Source of the DNA: an uncultured Maribacter sp.
Lineage (GTDB): Bacteria; Bacteroidota; Bacteroidia; Flavobacteriales; Flavobacteriaceae
Length of the DNA stretch: 64,000 bases
Direction: 5' to 3'
Assembly (NCBI GenBank): GCA_947504045.1
Contig: CANNFY010000006.1
Coordinates: forward strand, 1-64,000
Part shown: piece by piece, positions 8,702-16,970 of the stretch
How the letters are laid out: every line of letters starts with the position of its first letter
Position numbering within the stretch: position 1 is the stretch's first letter
Made by a program: the position numbers and the translations under genes
The notes under the pieces: model-generated
What the model saw: only the letters and a program-made list of their open reading frames with translations
What the model was told of the DNA's origin: nothing
The model's database searches: none

Positions 8702-8994
8702 GAATAGGAAAGGATATCAAATAGGTTTTACAGGATATTTGGCTGATTTTTATGAAAATTAAAAATAAAAACAACTTGTAAGTTAAAGCCGCCGTTATTA
8801 AAAATATGGGTTAGAGTTTTTCTATTTGGTATTATTTTATATAAATGTGATCTAAATAAAGTACATAATTTTAAAAAAAAATGTAATTTGCATGCTCTTA
8901 GGGATGATTTCTTTCCCACGCTGAATTTTCGAGTTCTTCGAAAGGATAAAGGTAGATAAGGAATGGTTATTTTATTAATTTAAACAAAATTAAA
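8702..8994. other. Intergenic region with possible structured leader before rocD
   Basis: No gene is supported in these 293 bases between divergent rlmD and rocD. The part 8891-8970 is richer in G and C than the surroundings. It contains a hairpin TTTCGA-GTTCT-TCGAAA (8927-8943) and a purine-rich stretch GGATAAAGGTAGATAAGG. A near-consensus -7 element, TAATTTGC, starts at 8884. This would give a leader of about 100 nt ahead of rocD. Confidence 0.4.
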
Positions 8995-10239
8995 ATGGCT
9001 GTTTTAGACCAATTAACTTCGCAACAAGCGATCGATTTAGAAAACAAACACGGAGCACATAACTATCATCCATTACCAGTGGTACTTAGTAAAGGAGAAG
9101 GGGTTTATGTGTGGGATGTAGAAGGAAAAAAGTATTATGATTTTTTATCTGCGTATTCTGCAGTAAATCAAGGACACTGTCATCCTAAAATTGTAGGGGC
9201 ACTAACAGAACAAGCAAAAACTTTAACATTAACTTCTAGAGCATTTTATAATGACATGCTTGGTAAGTTTGAGAAAAAGGTAACAAGTGTTTTTGGGTTT
9301 GATAAGTTTTTACCTATGAACACAGGAGCTGAGGCTGTAGAAACAGCTTTAAAAGTTTGTAGAAAGTGGGCGTATGAAGTAAAAGAAATTCCAGAAAATG
9401 AAGCACAAATTATTGTTTGCGAAAATAATTTTCATGGTAGAACAACTACTATAATTTCTTTTTCTAACGATCCTGTTGCAAGAACCAATTTTGGACCTTA
9501 TACAAATGGTTTTATAAAGATTGCATATAATAATTTAGAGGCTTTAGAAGAAACGTTAAGTACGACTAAAAATGTTGCAGGTTTTTTAGTAGAACCTATA
9601 CAAGGTGAAGCAGGTGTATATGTACCTTCTGAAAACTATTTAGCTAAAGCTAAAGCATTATGTGAAAAGTATAATGTTTTATTTATAGCAGATGAAGTAC
9701 AAACAGGAATTGCTAGAACAGGTAAAATGTTAGCTGTAGATCATGAAAATGTTTTTCCAGATATTTTAGTGTTAGGAAAGGCATTGTCTGGTGGTGCTTA
9801 TCCTGTTTCTGGAATATTAGCAAATAATGCTATTATGAATGTTATAGGTCCTGGAAATCATGGTAGTACCTATGGCGGAAACCCTATTGCTGCAGCTGTT
9901 GGTATTGCTGCTTTAGAGGTTGTAGAAGAAGAGAATCTAGCAGAAAATGCAGAAAAATTAGGAGAATTGTTTAGAAAAAAACTAAATGAGTTTATACCTA
10001 CTTGTACACTTGTAAATGCTGTTAGAGGAAAAGGGCTTTTAAATGCAATTTTAATAAACGATACAGAAGAGAGCTCTACTGCATGGGATATTTGTATGGC
10101 AATGAAAGAAAATGGATTGTTAGCTAAACCAACACACGGTAATATAATCCGTTTTGCACCTCCATTAGTTATTACAGAAGAAGAGTTGCTAGATTGTGTT
10201 TCTATAATTATAAATACCTTAAAGAGTTTTAAAAAATAA
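8995..10239 (+). CDS. rocD: Ornithine aminotransferase RocD
   Basis: A PLP-dependent class III aminotransferase that converts ornithine and 2-oxoglutarate to glutamate semialdehyde and glutamate, linking arginine and proline metabolism. Its 414 residues match the family length. Visible features are the N-terminal HNYHPLPVV, the aspartate in [13 protein letters not shown] that contacts the PLP ring nitrogen, and the Schiff-base lysine in [22 protein letters not shown] is the phosphate-contacting motif. It is a single-gene unit: a strong terminator follows, and a possible structured leader precedes it. Confidence 0.93.
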   Translation: MAVLDQLTSQQAIDLENKHGAHNYHPLPVVLSKGEGVYVWDVEGKKYYDFLSAYSAVNQGHCHPKIVGALTEQAKTLTLTSRAFYNDMLGKFEKKVTSVFGFDKFLPMNTGAEAVETALKVCRKWAYEVKEIPENEAQIIVCENNFHGRTTTIISFSNDPVARTNFGPYTNGFIKIAYNNLEALEETLSTTKNVAGFLVEPIQGEAGVYVPSENYLAKAKALCEKYNVLFIADEVQTGIARTGKMLAVDHENVFPDILVLGKALSGGAYPVSGILANNAIMNVIGPGNHGSTYGGNPIAAAVGIAALEVVEEENLAENAEKLGELFRKKLNEFIPTCTLVNAVRGKGLLNAILINDTEESSTAWDICMAMKENGLLAKPTHGNIIRFAPPLVITEEELLDCVSIIINTLKSFKK

Positions 10240-10257
10240 CTTAGTTGTTTAGTAATT

Positions 10258-10297
10258 AAAAAAAATCCCCAAACTGTTGTTTTGGGGATTTTTTTTC
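10258..10297. terminator. Bidirectional terminator after rocD
   Basis: A perfect 12-bp stem, AAAATCCCCAAA (10262-10273) with TTTGGGGATTTT (10281-10292), has a 7-nt loop and ends in a T run. It serves rocD and, from the other side, the convergent membrane-protein genes. Confidence 0.9.
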
Positions 10298-10316
10298 TAC
10301 TATATGTAAAATAAAA

Positions 10317-10649
10317 TTATCTATTGTTCATATAATCTTCCATTCTTTCTTTGGCTAATTCTTCGTCTTGTAAGGCATCTAAACCTACAATTGATATAAT
10401 CCAAATAATAAAAACAATAAAAAGAATATTTAGTATAATTCCAATAATAGCTAAAACCTTACCTGTTTTAACGGTGCCAAAATCAGTATAAATTTCAGGT
10501 TCTGTATTGTAAATTTTTGTTGCTTTACTGGCAAGGATTAATGCAACAATTGCAAGAATTAAACCTAAAACGCCATAACACCAACAAAATAAAATAGAAG
10601 CTATACTTAATCCTATAATAACTCCTGTGTTTGGTAATTTTTGCTCCAT
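10317..10649 (-). CDS. CCC-motif small membrane protein
   Basis: A 110-residue protein with two long hydrophobic segments (about 8-40 and 65-92) and a charged C-terminal tail. The first segment contains FCWCYGVLG, similar to the cysteine-containing first helix of the Bacteroidota CCC-motif membrane protein (DUF4190-like) family. It sits 4 bases after the DUF2752 gene, the usual partner in this phylum, so the two form an operon. Function is unknown. Confidence 0.75.
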   Translation of the reverse strand: MEQKLPNTGVIIGLSIASILFCWCYGVLGLILAIVALILASKATKIYNTEPEIYTDFGTVKTGKVLAIIGIILNILFIVFIIWIISIVGLDALQDEELAKERMEDYMNNR

Positions 10650-10653
10650 AGTA

Positions 10654-10968
10654 TTAAATTAATTTGATAAATTTAGAAATATAGTTGGTTAAAATAAATG
10701 TGAGGGTTATAAAGGTCAAAGTTACTATAATTTTATTACTGTGTTTTATTTTAATAAAACTCTGAGTACTATAGAAGCCTAGCAATATAATAATGCAGTA
10801 AATAGGAGGGTATAATTTATAAGCCCCAATAAAATCTGCATTTGTTATTAGCATTAAAGAGCGTTGCAAGCCACAACCAGGGCATTCTATTCCTACAATT
10901 TTTTTAGTTAAGCAGGGTAGCATAAATTGTTCTAGGCTAAGTAAAACTATACTAACTAATAATTTCAT
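10654..10968 (-). CDS. DUF2752 family membrane protein
   Basis: A 104-residue membrane protein with about three hydrophobic segments. The signature GIECPGCGLQRS (around residues 26-37) is the C-P-x-C-G-x-x-R motif of DUF2752. This motif suggests a redox-active or metal-binding site near the membrane, but no activity is known. It is the first gene of a two-gene operon with the CCC-motif protein. Confidence 0.87.
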   Translation of the reverse strand: MKLLVSIVLLSLEQFMLPCLTKKIVGIECPGCGLQRSLMLITNADFIGAYKLYPPIYCIIILLGFYSTQSFIKIKHSNKIIVTLTFITLTFILTNYISKFIKLI

Positions 10969-11002
10969 GTAAATTTTTAAGAAAGAAGCTGAAAATTACT
11001 AT

Positions 11003-11010
11003 TATTTTTG
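11003..11010 (+). promoter_or_regulatory. -7 promoter element of the Smr gene
   Basis: TATTTTTG, an exact match to TAnnTTTG, lies 18 bases before the ATG at 11029. No clear -33 element is seen. Confidence 0.5.
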
Positions 11011-11028
11011 AGTAATTAAAATAAAATA

Positions 11029-11571
11029 ATGAGTGTTTTTAATATAGGTGATAAAGTAGAAACTATAGATGATGTTATTTCAGGAACCATTATTAATGTA
11101 GATGGAGTTAATATAACAATAGAGGATACAAATGGTTTTGTAATTACTTTTTTAGATAAAGAATTAACAATTATTGGCACAGATATTACAGTTACTAATT
11201 ATGAAGTAGCAAAAATTAAATCAGAAAAAGAAATACCTAAAAAAAGAAAAACAAAGGTTTTTAAGCCAAAAGAACGTAACGCTCCAAAGATGGAGGTAGA
11301 TTTACACGTACATAAATTGGTTAAAAATTCTGCCAATATGAGTAGTTACGACAAATTAAACTTGCAATTAGAAACTGCTAAACGACAATTAGAATTTGCA
11401 ATGCGAAAGAAAATTCAGAAAATAGTTTTTATACATGGTGTAGGTGAGGGGGTTCTAAAAGAAGAACTAAGGTATCTTTTTAGAAGGTATGAAAATATTA
11501 AATTTTATGATGCCGATTATCAAAAATATGGTATGGGAGCTACAGAAGTTTATGTATATCAGAATTCTTAA
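11029..11571 (+). CDS. Smr domain protein with DUF2027-like N-terminus
   Basis: A 180-residue soluble protein. The N-terminal part (about 1-60) starts FNIGDKVETIDDVISGTI, a small beta-barrel of the DUF2027/KOW-like type. A basic linker (KKRKTKVFKPK) leads to a C-terminal Smr domain (about 88-180). The Smr domain shows the DLHVHKL and FIHGVGEG motifs that mark this nicking or ribonuclease fold found in MutS2 and SmrA/SmrB. SmrB-type proteins cleave mRNA at collided ribosomes, but a role here is only inferred. The last 4 bases overlap the end of the convergent lipoprotein gene. Confidence 0.87.
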   Translation: MSVFNIGDKVETIDDVISGTIINVDGVNITIEDTNGFVITFLDKELTIIGTDITVTNYEVAKIKSEKEIPKKRKTKVFKPKERNAPKMEVDLHVHKLVKNSANMSSYDKLNLQLETAKRQLEFAMRKKIQKIVFIHGVGEGVLKEELRYLFRRYENIKFYDADYQKYGMGATEVYVYQNS

Positions 11572-12524
11572 TTTGCTGTTGTACTAATATCTCCAAAAGC
11601 ATCTATTGATACATTTATAATTTGCGATACAATAGAAGACTCAAAAACAACACTATCTAAAGTAATTGTGTGTGTATAATTAATATTGTCTTCCGTTGTT
11701 GTAGTTATTAGAACGGTACCACTTTCTGCAGAAAATTCTTCAATAATTTCAGGTGTTGCAGGGGTAACACTAGAACAAAAATAATCTGTAGAAACAGTAT
11801 TGGTATAAAACCTATAGGTTAATGTAGTTTCTCCATCAATACTAATAGTACTTTCGGTATCAGTTGTAGTAACTGCATTTGTTAGTAGATTTGCTGGTAG
11901 TTTTAAAATTAATGCTTCAGAGCCTTTAATTTTGAATACTACATTTTCTTGGTCCGTTTCAATAGAATCACAATTGTTAATCGTAGTTATATCATTAAAA
12001 TCTATAGATACAGAACTTTTTTCAGTTGAAATGTCTCCAAACGATTCAATGTTTAAGTCTGTAATTCTTGTATTAGCAGATGTTTCAAAAGTAATATTGC
12101 TTAAAGTTATATCGTGATCATACGTAACATTATCTTCCGTTGTAGTTGTAATATATAAAAGACCACTTGAAGCAACAATTTCTTCTGTAACCGTAGGTGT
12201 GGTTAGGGGTATATCTGAACAAAAATAATCTGTAGAAACATCATCAGAAAAAGTTCTATAGGTTAGAGTAGATGGTCCATCAGAACTAATTATACTTTCT
12301 ATATCTTCGGTACTAATTTCATTTATTAACAAATTAGCAGGTAACTCTAAAATTAGAGCTTCGTTTTCATTAATTTTAAACAGTATATTTTCTTGGTCTA
12401 TCTCAATTTCATCACAGTAATTAATGGTGGTTATACTGTCAAAATCTATAGTCTCTATTTGTAAGTCACCATCATCACAAGAGAAAATAAAAATTAATAC
12501 TATACTATATAAAAGCTTTTTCAT
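11568..12524 (-). CDS. Internally duplicated lipoprotein of unknown function
   Basis: A 318-residue exported lipoprotein, with signal peptide ending FIFSCDDGD (lipobox cysteine at residue 16). The mature part is two copies of a domain of about 145 residues (roughly 24-168 and 172-318). Corresponding segments include ITTINYCDEIEIDQENILF/ITTINNCDSIETDQENVVF, EALIL-LPANLL in both, VSTDYFC in both, ITTTTEDN in both, and a final FGDIST. Two cysteines are conserved in each copy, so each may hold a disulfide. The domains are rich in Thr, Asp and beta-strand, typical of surface proteins. I recognise no named family. Confidence 0.78.
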   Translation of the reverse strand: MKKLLYSIVLIFIFSCDDGDLQIETIDFDSITTINYCDEIEIDQENILFKINENEALILELPANLLINEISTEDIESIISSDGPSTLTYRTFSDDVSTDYFCSDIPLTTPTVTEEIVASSGLLYITTTTEDNVTYDHDITLSNITFETSANTRITDLNIESFGDISTEKSSVSIDFNDITTINNCDSIETDQENVVFKIKGSEALILKLPANLLTNAVTTTDTESTISIDGETTLTYRFYTNTVSTDYFCSSVTPATPEIIEEFSAESGTVLITTTTEDNINYTHTITLDSVVFESSIVSQIINVSIDAFGDISTTAN

Positions 12525-12638
12525 GCTTCAAATTTAATTTAAAAAAAGGAGAATTTGCTAAGAACTACACTTGATTTAAGTCTAAATTAACGATTTGTAA
12601 TTCTTAATTAGAATATTTTTAATGTGTTAAATTTACTT

Positions 12639-12646
12639 TACTTTTG
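12639..12646 (+). promoter_or_regulatory. -7 promoter element of the cysteine desulfurase gene
   Basis: TACTTTTG matches TAnnTTTG exactly and is followed by C, as often in this phylum. It lies 45 bases before the ATG. The -33 region is only T-rich. Confidence 0.5.
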
Positions 12647-12691
12647 CTTGCCTTTTGTTATAAAAACAAAAGCATATAATTCTGTTTTTGG

Positions 12692-13840
12692 ATGAAAAAA
12701 GTATACTTTGATAATGCAGCTACAACACAAGTAAGAGAGAGTGTTATTGTTAAAATGCAAGAGGCATTAACTACTTATTATGGTAATCCTTCTTCTACAC
12801 ATAGTTTTGGACGTTCTGCAAAAACTGCAGTTGAGAGTGCAAGAAAAACTATTGCAAAATATTTAAACGCAAAACCTTCTGAGATAATATTTACTTCCGG
12901 TGGTACAGAGGCAGATAATATGGTTTTACATTCTGCAGTTAGAGACCTAGCTATAAAAAGAATTATAACAACACGAATAGAACACCATGCTGTTTTACAT
13001 ACTGTGGAAGAGTTGGAAAAAGAGTATGCTATTGTTGTAGAATATTTGGATTTAGATGTATACGGAAACCCTAAGCTTGATCATTTAGAAAACTTACTAA
13101 AACAAGAGGATACTAAAACATTGGTAAGTTTAATGCATGTAAATAACGAGATAGGAAATAAAATAGATTTAAACGCCTTTAGTACTGTTTGTGTAGAGAA
13201 TAATGCTCTTTTACATTCCGATACAGTACAATCTGTAGGGCATTATAATTGGGATGTTCAAAAAACACCTGTTGATTTTTTAACTGCTGCGGCTCATAAA
13301 TTTCATGGTCCAAAAGGTATTGGGTTTGTTTATATAAAGAAAAATTTAGGTTTAAAACCTTTAATTTTTGGAGGTTCTCAAGAAAGAGGATTTAGGGCAG
13401 GTACAGAATCTTTTCATAATATAATTGGTTTAGAAGAAGCTTTTATACAATCATATAATAATCTAGCAGAAGAGGCAAGTTTTGTAAAAAGCCTAAAACA
13501 CTATTTTATAGAAACTATTACGAATAAAATACCAGGAGTTAAATTTAATGGTCTTTCTGGTGATTTAGATAAAAGCACATATACTTTAGTAAATGTATGT
13601 TTGCCAATTTCGAATGAAAAATCTTTAATGTTACTATTTCATTTAGATATAAAAGGTATTGCTTGCTCTAAAGGTAGTGCTTGCCAATCGGGTAGTAGTT
13701 TAGATTCTCATGTATTAAGTGAAATTTTGTCTAAAGAAGATTTAGAAAAACCATCTATTAGATTTTCATTTTCAAAATTTAATACTAAAGAAGAAATTGA
13801 TTATACTATTGGAGTGTTAAAAGAGTTTATTGAAAAATAA
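12692..13840 (+). CDS. Cysteine desulfurase (NifS/IscS type)
   Basis: This PLP enzyme takes sulfur from cysteine, leaving alanine, and passes it as persulfide to acceptors for iron-sulfur clusters or tRNA thiolation. Key features in the 382 residues are the start VYFDNAATTQVRESV, IEHHAVL (PLP-stacking histidine), the Schiff-base lysine in AAHKFHGPKGIG, and RAGTES. The active cysteine is in GSACQSGS near residue 328. The pattern is group I (IscS/NifS-like). No IscU or Isc partners lie beside it. Its own promoter is visible, and the convergent gene ends 5 bases after its stop. Confidence 0.92.
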   Translation: MKKVYFDNAATTQVRESVIVKMQEALTTYYGNPSSTHSFGRSAKTAVESARKTIAKYLNAKPSEIIFTSGGTEADNMVLHSAVRDLAIKRIITTRIEHHAVLHTVEELEKEYAIVVEYLDLDVYGNPKLDHLENLLKQEDTKTLVSLMHVNNEIGNKIDLNAFSTVCVENNALLHSDTVQSVGHYNWDVQKTPVDFLTAAAHKFHGPKGIGFVYIKKNLGLKPLIFGGSQERGFRAGTESFHNIIGLEEAFIQSYNNLAEEASFVKSLKHYFIETITNKIPGVKFNGLSGDLDKSTYTLVNVCLPISNEKSLMLLFHLDIKGIACSKGSACQSGSSLDSHVLSEILSKEDLEKPSIRFSFSKFNTKEEIDYTIGVLKEFIEK

Positions 13841-13845
13841 AAAAA

Positions 13846-14493
13846 TTACTTTTTATTTTTCTTTCTTTCTTTTTCATACGGAAACTTTCTAATAGCTAAT
13901 TTCATCATACGATCTATAAGGTCTGTAGTGTTTTTTCCGGTCTTTTTTGTAATGCGTTTTTCGTATTTCCATAAAAGTTTACCGGTAGTTCCGTCACTTA
14001 TTTTTACTCCAATTCTTCCAAAATTTGAATCTCCTAAAAAATAATCTGCTAAATTAAATTCTGAAGGTATTCCTTTAGATAATAAAATGGTAAGATCTAG
14101 GTTTCCGCTAATTATACCATCTACATTAAGAATAGTGCTTAACTCTTTAATAGTATAAATATCAATATTCTTATAGGTAATATTATTTTTTGCTAAAATT
14201 GCTTTTGTGTCTTTTGTGTTTTGAAATTCAACAGAAAATTTCTTTTTCTTTTTACGTTTAGAGAAATATGTTTCCAAAGCATTTTGTACCGCATACCCTT
14301 CTTTTTCTTCTAGGTCTTTTAGGTCTTTTTTTGCAATATTTTCTTTTAAATCTAAATTGGTTAAAAAAGGAAGAATAGCAAGTGTTTTATGAGTTTTGCT
14401 AAGGCTGTTAAACTTAGAACTTTCATAAATATTTTTTTGTGCATTTATGGTTATTGACACAAATAATAAAACTGTAAAAATTATTCTAGACAT
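13846..14493 (-). CDS. Exported protein of unknown function, third gene of the M23-TonB receptor operon
   Basis: A 215-residue protein with a signal peptide (residues 1 to about 18, ending TINAQ) and no lipobox, so it is likely periplasmic. The mature domain alternates strand and helix with LAILPFLTNLDL early and VDGIISGNLDLTILLSKG in the middle. This resembles periplasmic proteins that present a nucleotide-like alpha/beta fold next to outer-membrane machinery, but I cannot name a family. It has a very lysine-rich tail. It lies 8 bases after the TonB-dependent receptor gene and is probably translated with it. Confidence 0.72.
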   Translation of the reverse strand: MSRIIFTVLLFVSITINAQKNIYESSKFNSLSKTHKTLAILPFLTNLDLKENIAKKDLKDLEEKEGYAVQNALETYFSKRKKKKKFSVEFQNTKDTKAILAKNNITYKNIDIYTIKELSTILNVDGIISGNLDLTILLSKGIPSEFNLADYFLGDSNFGRIGVKISDGTTGKLLWKYEKRITKKTGKNTTDLIDRMMKLAIRKFPYEKERKKNKK

Positions 14494-14501
14494 TGTTTTG
14501 T

Positions 14502-16964
14502 TTATAAACGCATACTTAATTTTAAATTAAGAACACGACTGGTCATAAAATTAGGGATTGCATATTGTTGTTTGCTGTCTACATCTCTAACCCATGTATT
14601 TGTTATAGAGTTTTGATTATTGAAAAGATTGAAAATTTCAATCCCTACACTAAGATCTTTAAAACCATGCAACCAATGGTTTTTTGGATACTTTTTGTCT
14701 GCATCTACAAAAATATATGAAATTCCTAAATCTGCCCTTTTATAATCTCTTAATCTTTTCTGAAAAATATAAGGATCTGCATAGCTGGGAGAGCCACCAG
14801 GTAAACCAGTATTGTATACTAAATTTAAATACATTTTTAGTTCTGGCATATTAGGCACATAATCCTGAAAAAGTATACCAACTTTTAAACGTTGATCTGT
14901 GGGTCTTGAAATGTATCCTCTGTTATCAATATTTTCTTCTGTTTTTAGATAGCCAAGAGAAACCCAAGATTCTGTTCCGGGTACAAAAGCACCATTTAAA
15001 CGCACCTCTGCGCCATAGGCATATGCTTTTGCATTGTTTAAAGCTACATACCGTATACGAACATCTTCTAAAGTATAAGGGTTTACATTTGTTATTTTTT
15101 TATAATAAAGCTCATTTATTAATTTAAAGGGTCTTTCCCATAAGAGAAAACTATATTCATTACTTGCTACAAAATGTATAGCTTTTTGTGCTTTAACATC
15201 CGAATTGATAATGCCATTTTGATTCCTAAGCTCTCTATAAAAAGGAGGTTGGTGGTATACTCCGGTTGCTAATCTAAAAAACATATCTTTTTCCCAATTT
15301 GGTTTCCATGCAAATTGAAATCTAGGACTAACTACAATATGGGAGTTTTTAGGAACGTCTGTACCACTAACAGTCCAGTATTGGCTTCTAATACCTAAAT
15401 TGTAATATAAGTTGTGAGAATTCCAAGAAGTGGTGTTGCTATATTGTACATACCCAGAAAAGCGATTAGTTTTTACAAAGTTGGTAGCATTTATTCCTGT
15501 ATAGGCAACTAAAGGCGCTGTAAAAGGTGTAATGGGTTGGTTGTTTGTAAACTGAGATTCTGGTGGTCTTATAGAAAAGCCTACGGAGTCTATAAATTCA
15601 GACTCTCTTAATTGGTCTCTAATATCCTCATGCGTATATTTTGCTCCCATTTCTAAGATGCTACTTTTTTTACGATAAATACCTTTTAGTTCAAGATTAA
15701 ATATTAACGCATCTAGTTCATTTCTGGCTCTGTTAAATTGAGAGCCAACTCCTTTAGTTATGTCTGTAGTGTTTTCTTCCTCAAAATCGGTGTCAGAAGC
15801 TCCTAATAAATAAGAGGCTATAACATCTGAATATTCTTCTTCGGTGGTGTGGTAGATAGAGGATATAGCTTTTAATGTAAGGTCTTCATTAATTTGGTAG
15901 GTTCCTTTTAATGCACCTAACACAGTATTGTATCTGTTATTTTCTTGTCCTTCGTAATTAACTATTAAAGTTTGTGGATTATTAATGGTTCCAAAATTTG
16001 TTTCTCTATTTAAGGGCTCATTTTTATAGTCGTTTATAGAAATGTTTCCTAATACATTTAACCTAAATTTTTCAGAAAATTGATAGGTAAAATAACTTTG
16101 TATGTCGGCAAAAGTTGGGTTAAAATTAGCATTAGTGTTCGTACTGTTTACAAGTAGACTATTGTTTCTATATCTAACTCCTGTAATGCTTGTTAATTTT
16201 TTATTTTTTGATGCGGTTTCTAATGTAGCACTAGCTCCTAAAAGACTTAAGTCTATTTGTGTTTGCCGTTTTATAGGTGTTTTATAAGTAATATTTAAAG
16301 TAGAAGAGAGTTTGTCGCCATATTTTGCTTGAAAACCTCCAGAGGAAAATTTAATACTTTGTACCATGCTACTGTTAATTATACTTAAACCTTCTTGTTG
16401 TGCAGAACGTATTAAAAAAGGTTTGTATACTTCTATTTCATTAATATAAATAAGATTTTCATCATAATTACCACCTCGAACCGCATATTGCGTACTTAGT
16501 TCGTTGTTAGAATTTACTCCAGGTAATAATTTTAAAATATTTTCTACACCTGCATTTGCCCCTGGAATTTTGGTTATTTGTTTGGTAGATAAATTACTAA
16601 TGCCACTTACTTTTTTTTCTCCATTAGCAGTAATGGTTACTTCATCTACTTGTATTACATCGGTTTTTAAAATTGGATTAAATTCATAGGTTTCATTAGT
16701 ATTTAGTATTAACGAATTTAAAACTACATTTTTATGACCTATATGCGAAAAAGTAATTTCTGTTTTTTGATCCGCTACTATTTGTAAAATATAGTACCCA
16801 TTAACATCTGAGTAGGTGCCATTGTTTTTTGTTTTAATATTTACTCCAGAAATTGGCTGGTTTTCTTGGTTTAAAATTACTCCTGTAATAGTAGCTGTTT
16901 GTGCGTGTCCATAACTAGTAACGCACAAGAAGCATAGAAGAAATAAATATTTTAAATTTTTCAA
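14502..16964 (-). CDS. TonB-dependent receptor with carboxypeptidase-like N-domain
   Basis: An 820-residue outer-membrane receptor. After the signal peptide (1-21, ending GHAQ) comes a CarboxypepD-regulatory-like domain (about 23-105, GVILNQENQPISGVNI). A plug domain follows (about 125-240, VENILKLLPGV and YAVRGGNYDENLIYINEIE), then a beta-barrel that ends in LNLKLSMRL. It starts with TTG, which is supported because the signal peptide begins exactly there and the upstream gene stops 7 bases before. No SusD partner is present, so glycan uptake is not implied. Genes for an M23 peptidase and a small periplasmic protein flank it in the same transcript. The ligand is unknown. Confidence 0.9.
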   Translation of the reverse strand: MKNLKYLFLLCFLCVTSYGHAQTATITGVILNQENQPISGVNIKTKNNGTYSDVNGYYILQIVADQKTEITFSHIGHKNVVLNSLILNTNETYEFNPILKTDVIQVDEVTITANGEKKVSGISNLSTKQITKIPGANAGVENILKLLPGVNSNNELSTQYAVRGGNYDENLIYINEIEVYKPFLIRSAQQEGLSIINSSMVQSIKFSSGGFQAKYGDKLSSTLNITYKTPIKRQTQIDLSLLGASATLETASKNKKLTSITGVRYRNNSLLVNSTNTNANFNPTFADIQSYFTYQFSEKFRLNVLGNISINDYKNEPLNRETNFGTINNPQTLIVNYEGQENNRYNTVLGALKGTYQINEDLTLKAISSIYHTTEEEYSDVIASYLLGASDTDFEEENTTDITKGVGSQFNRARNELDALIFNLELKGIYRKKSSILEMGAKYTHEDIRDQLRESEFIDSVGFSIRPPESQFTNNQPITPFTAPLVAYTGINATNFVKTNRFSGYVQYSNTTSWNSHNLYYNLGIRSQYWTVSGTDVPKNSHIVVSPRFQFAWKPNWEKDMFFRLATGVYHQPPFYRELRNQNGIINSDVKAQKAIHFVASNEYSFLLWERPFKLINELYYKKITNVNPYTLEDVRIRYVALNNAKAYAYGAEVRLNGAFVPGTESWVSLGYLKTEENIDNRGYISRPTDQRLKVGILFQDYVPNMPELKMYLNLVYNTGLPGGSPSYADPYIFQKRLRDYKRADLGISYIFVDADKKYPKNHWLHGFKDLSVGIEIFNLFNNQNSITNTWVRDVDSKQQYAIPNFMTSRVLNLKLSMRL

Positions 16965-16970
16965 GAAAAG

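Noticed and set aside
8728-8919. Minus-strand open frame of 63 codons between rlmD and rocD
   Set aside because: No conserved pattern, an odd composition with many Phe and Leu from T-rich DNA, and it would cover the rocD promoter and leader.
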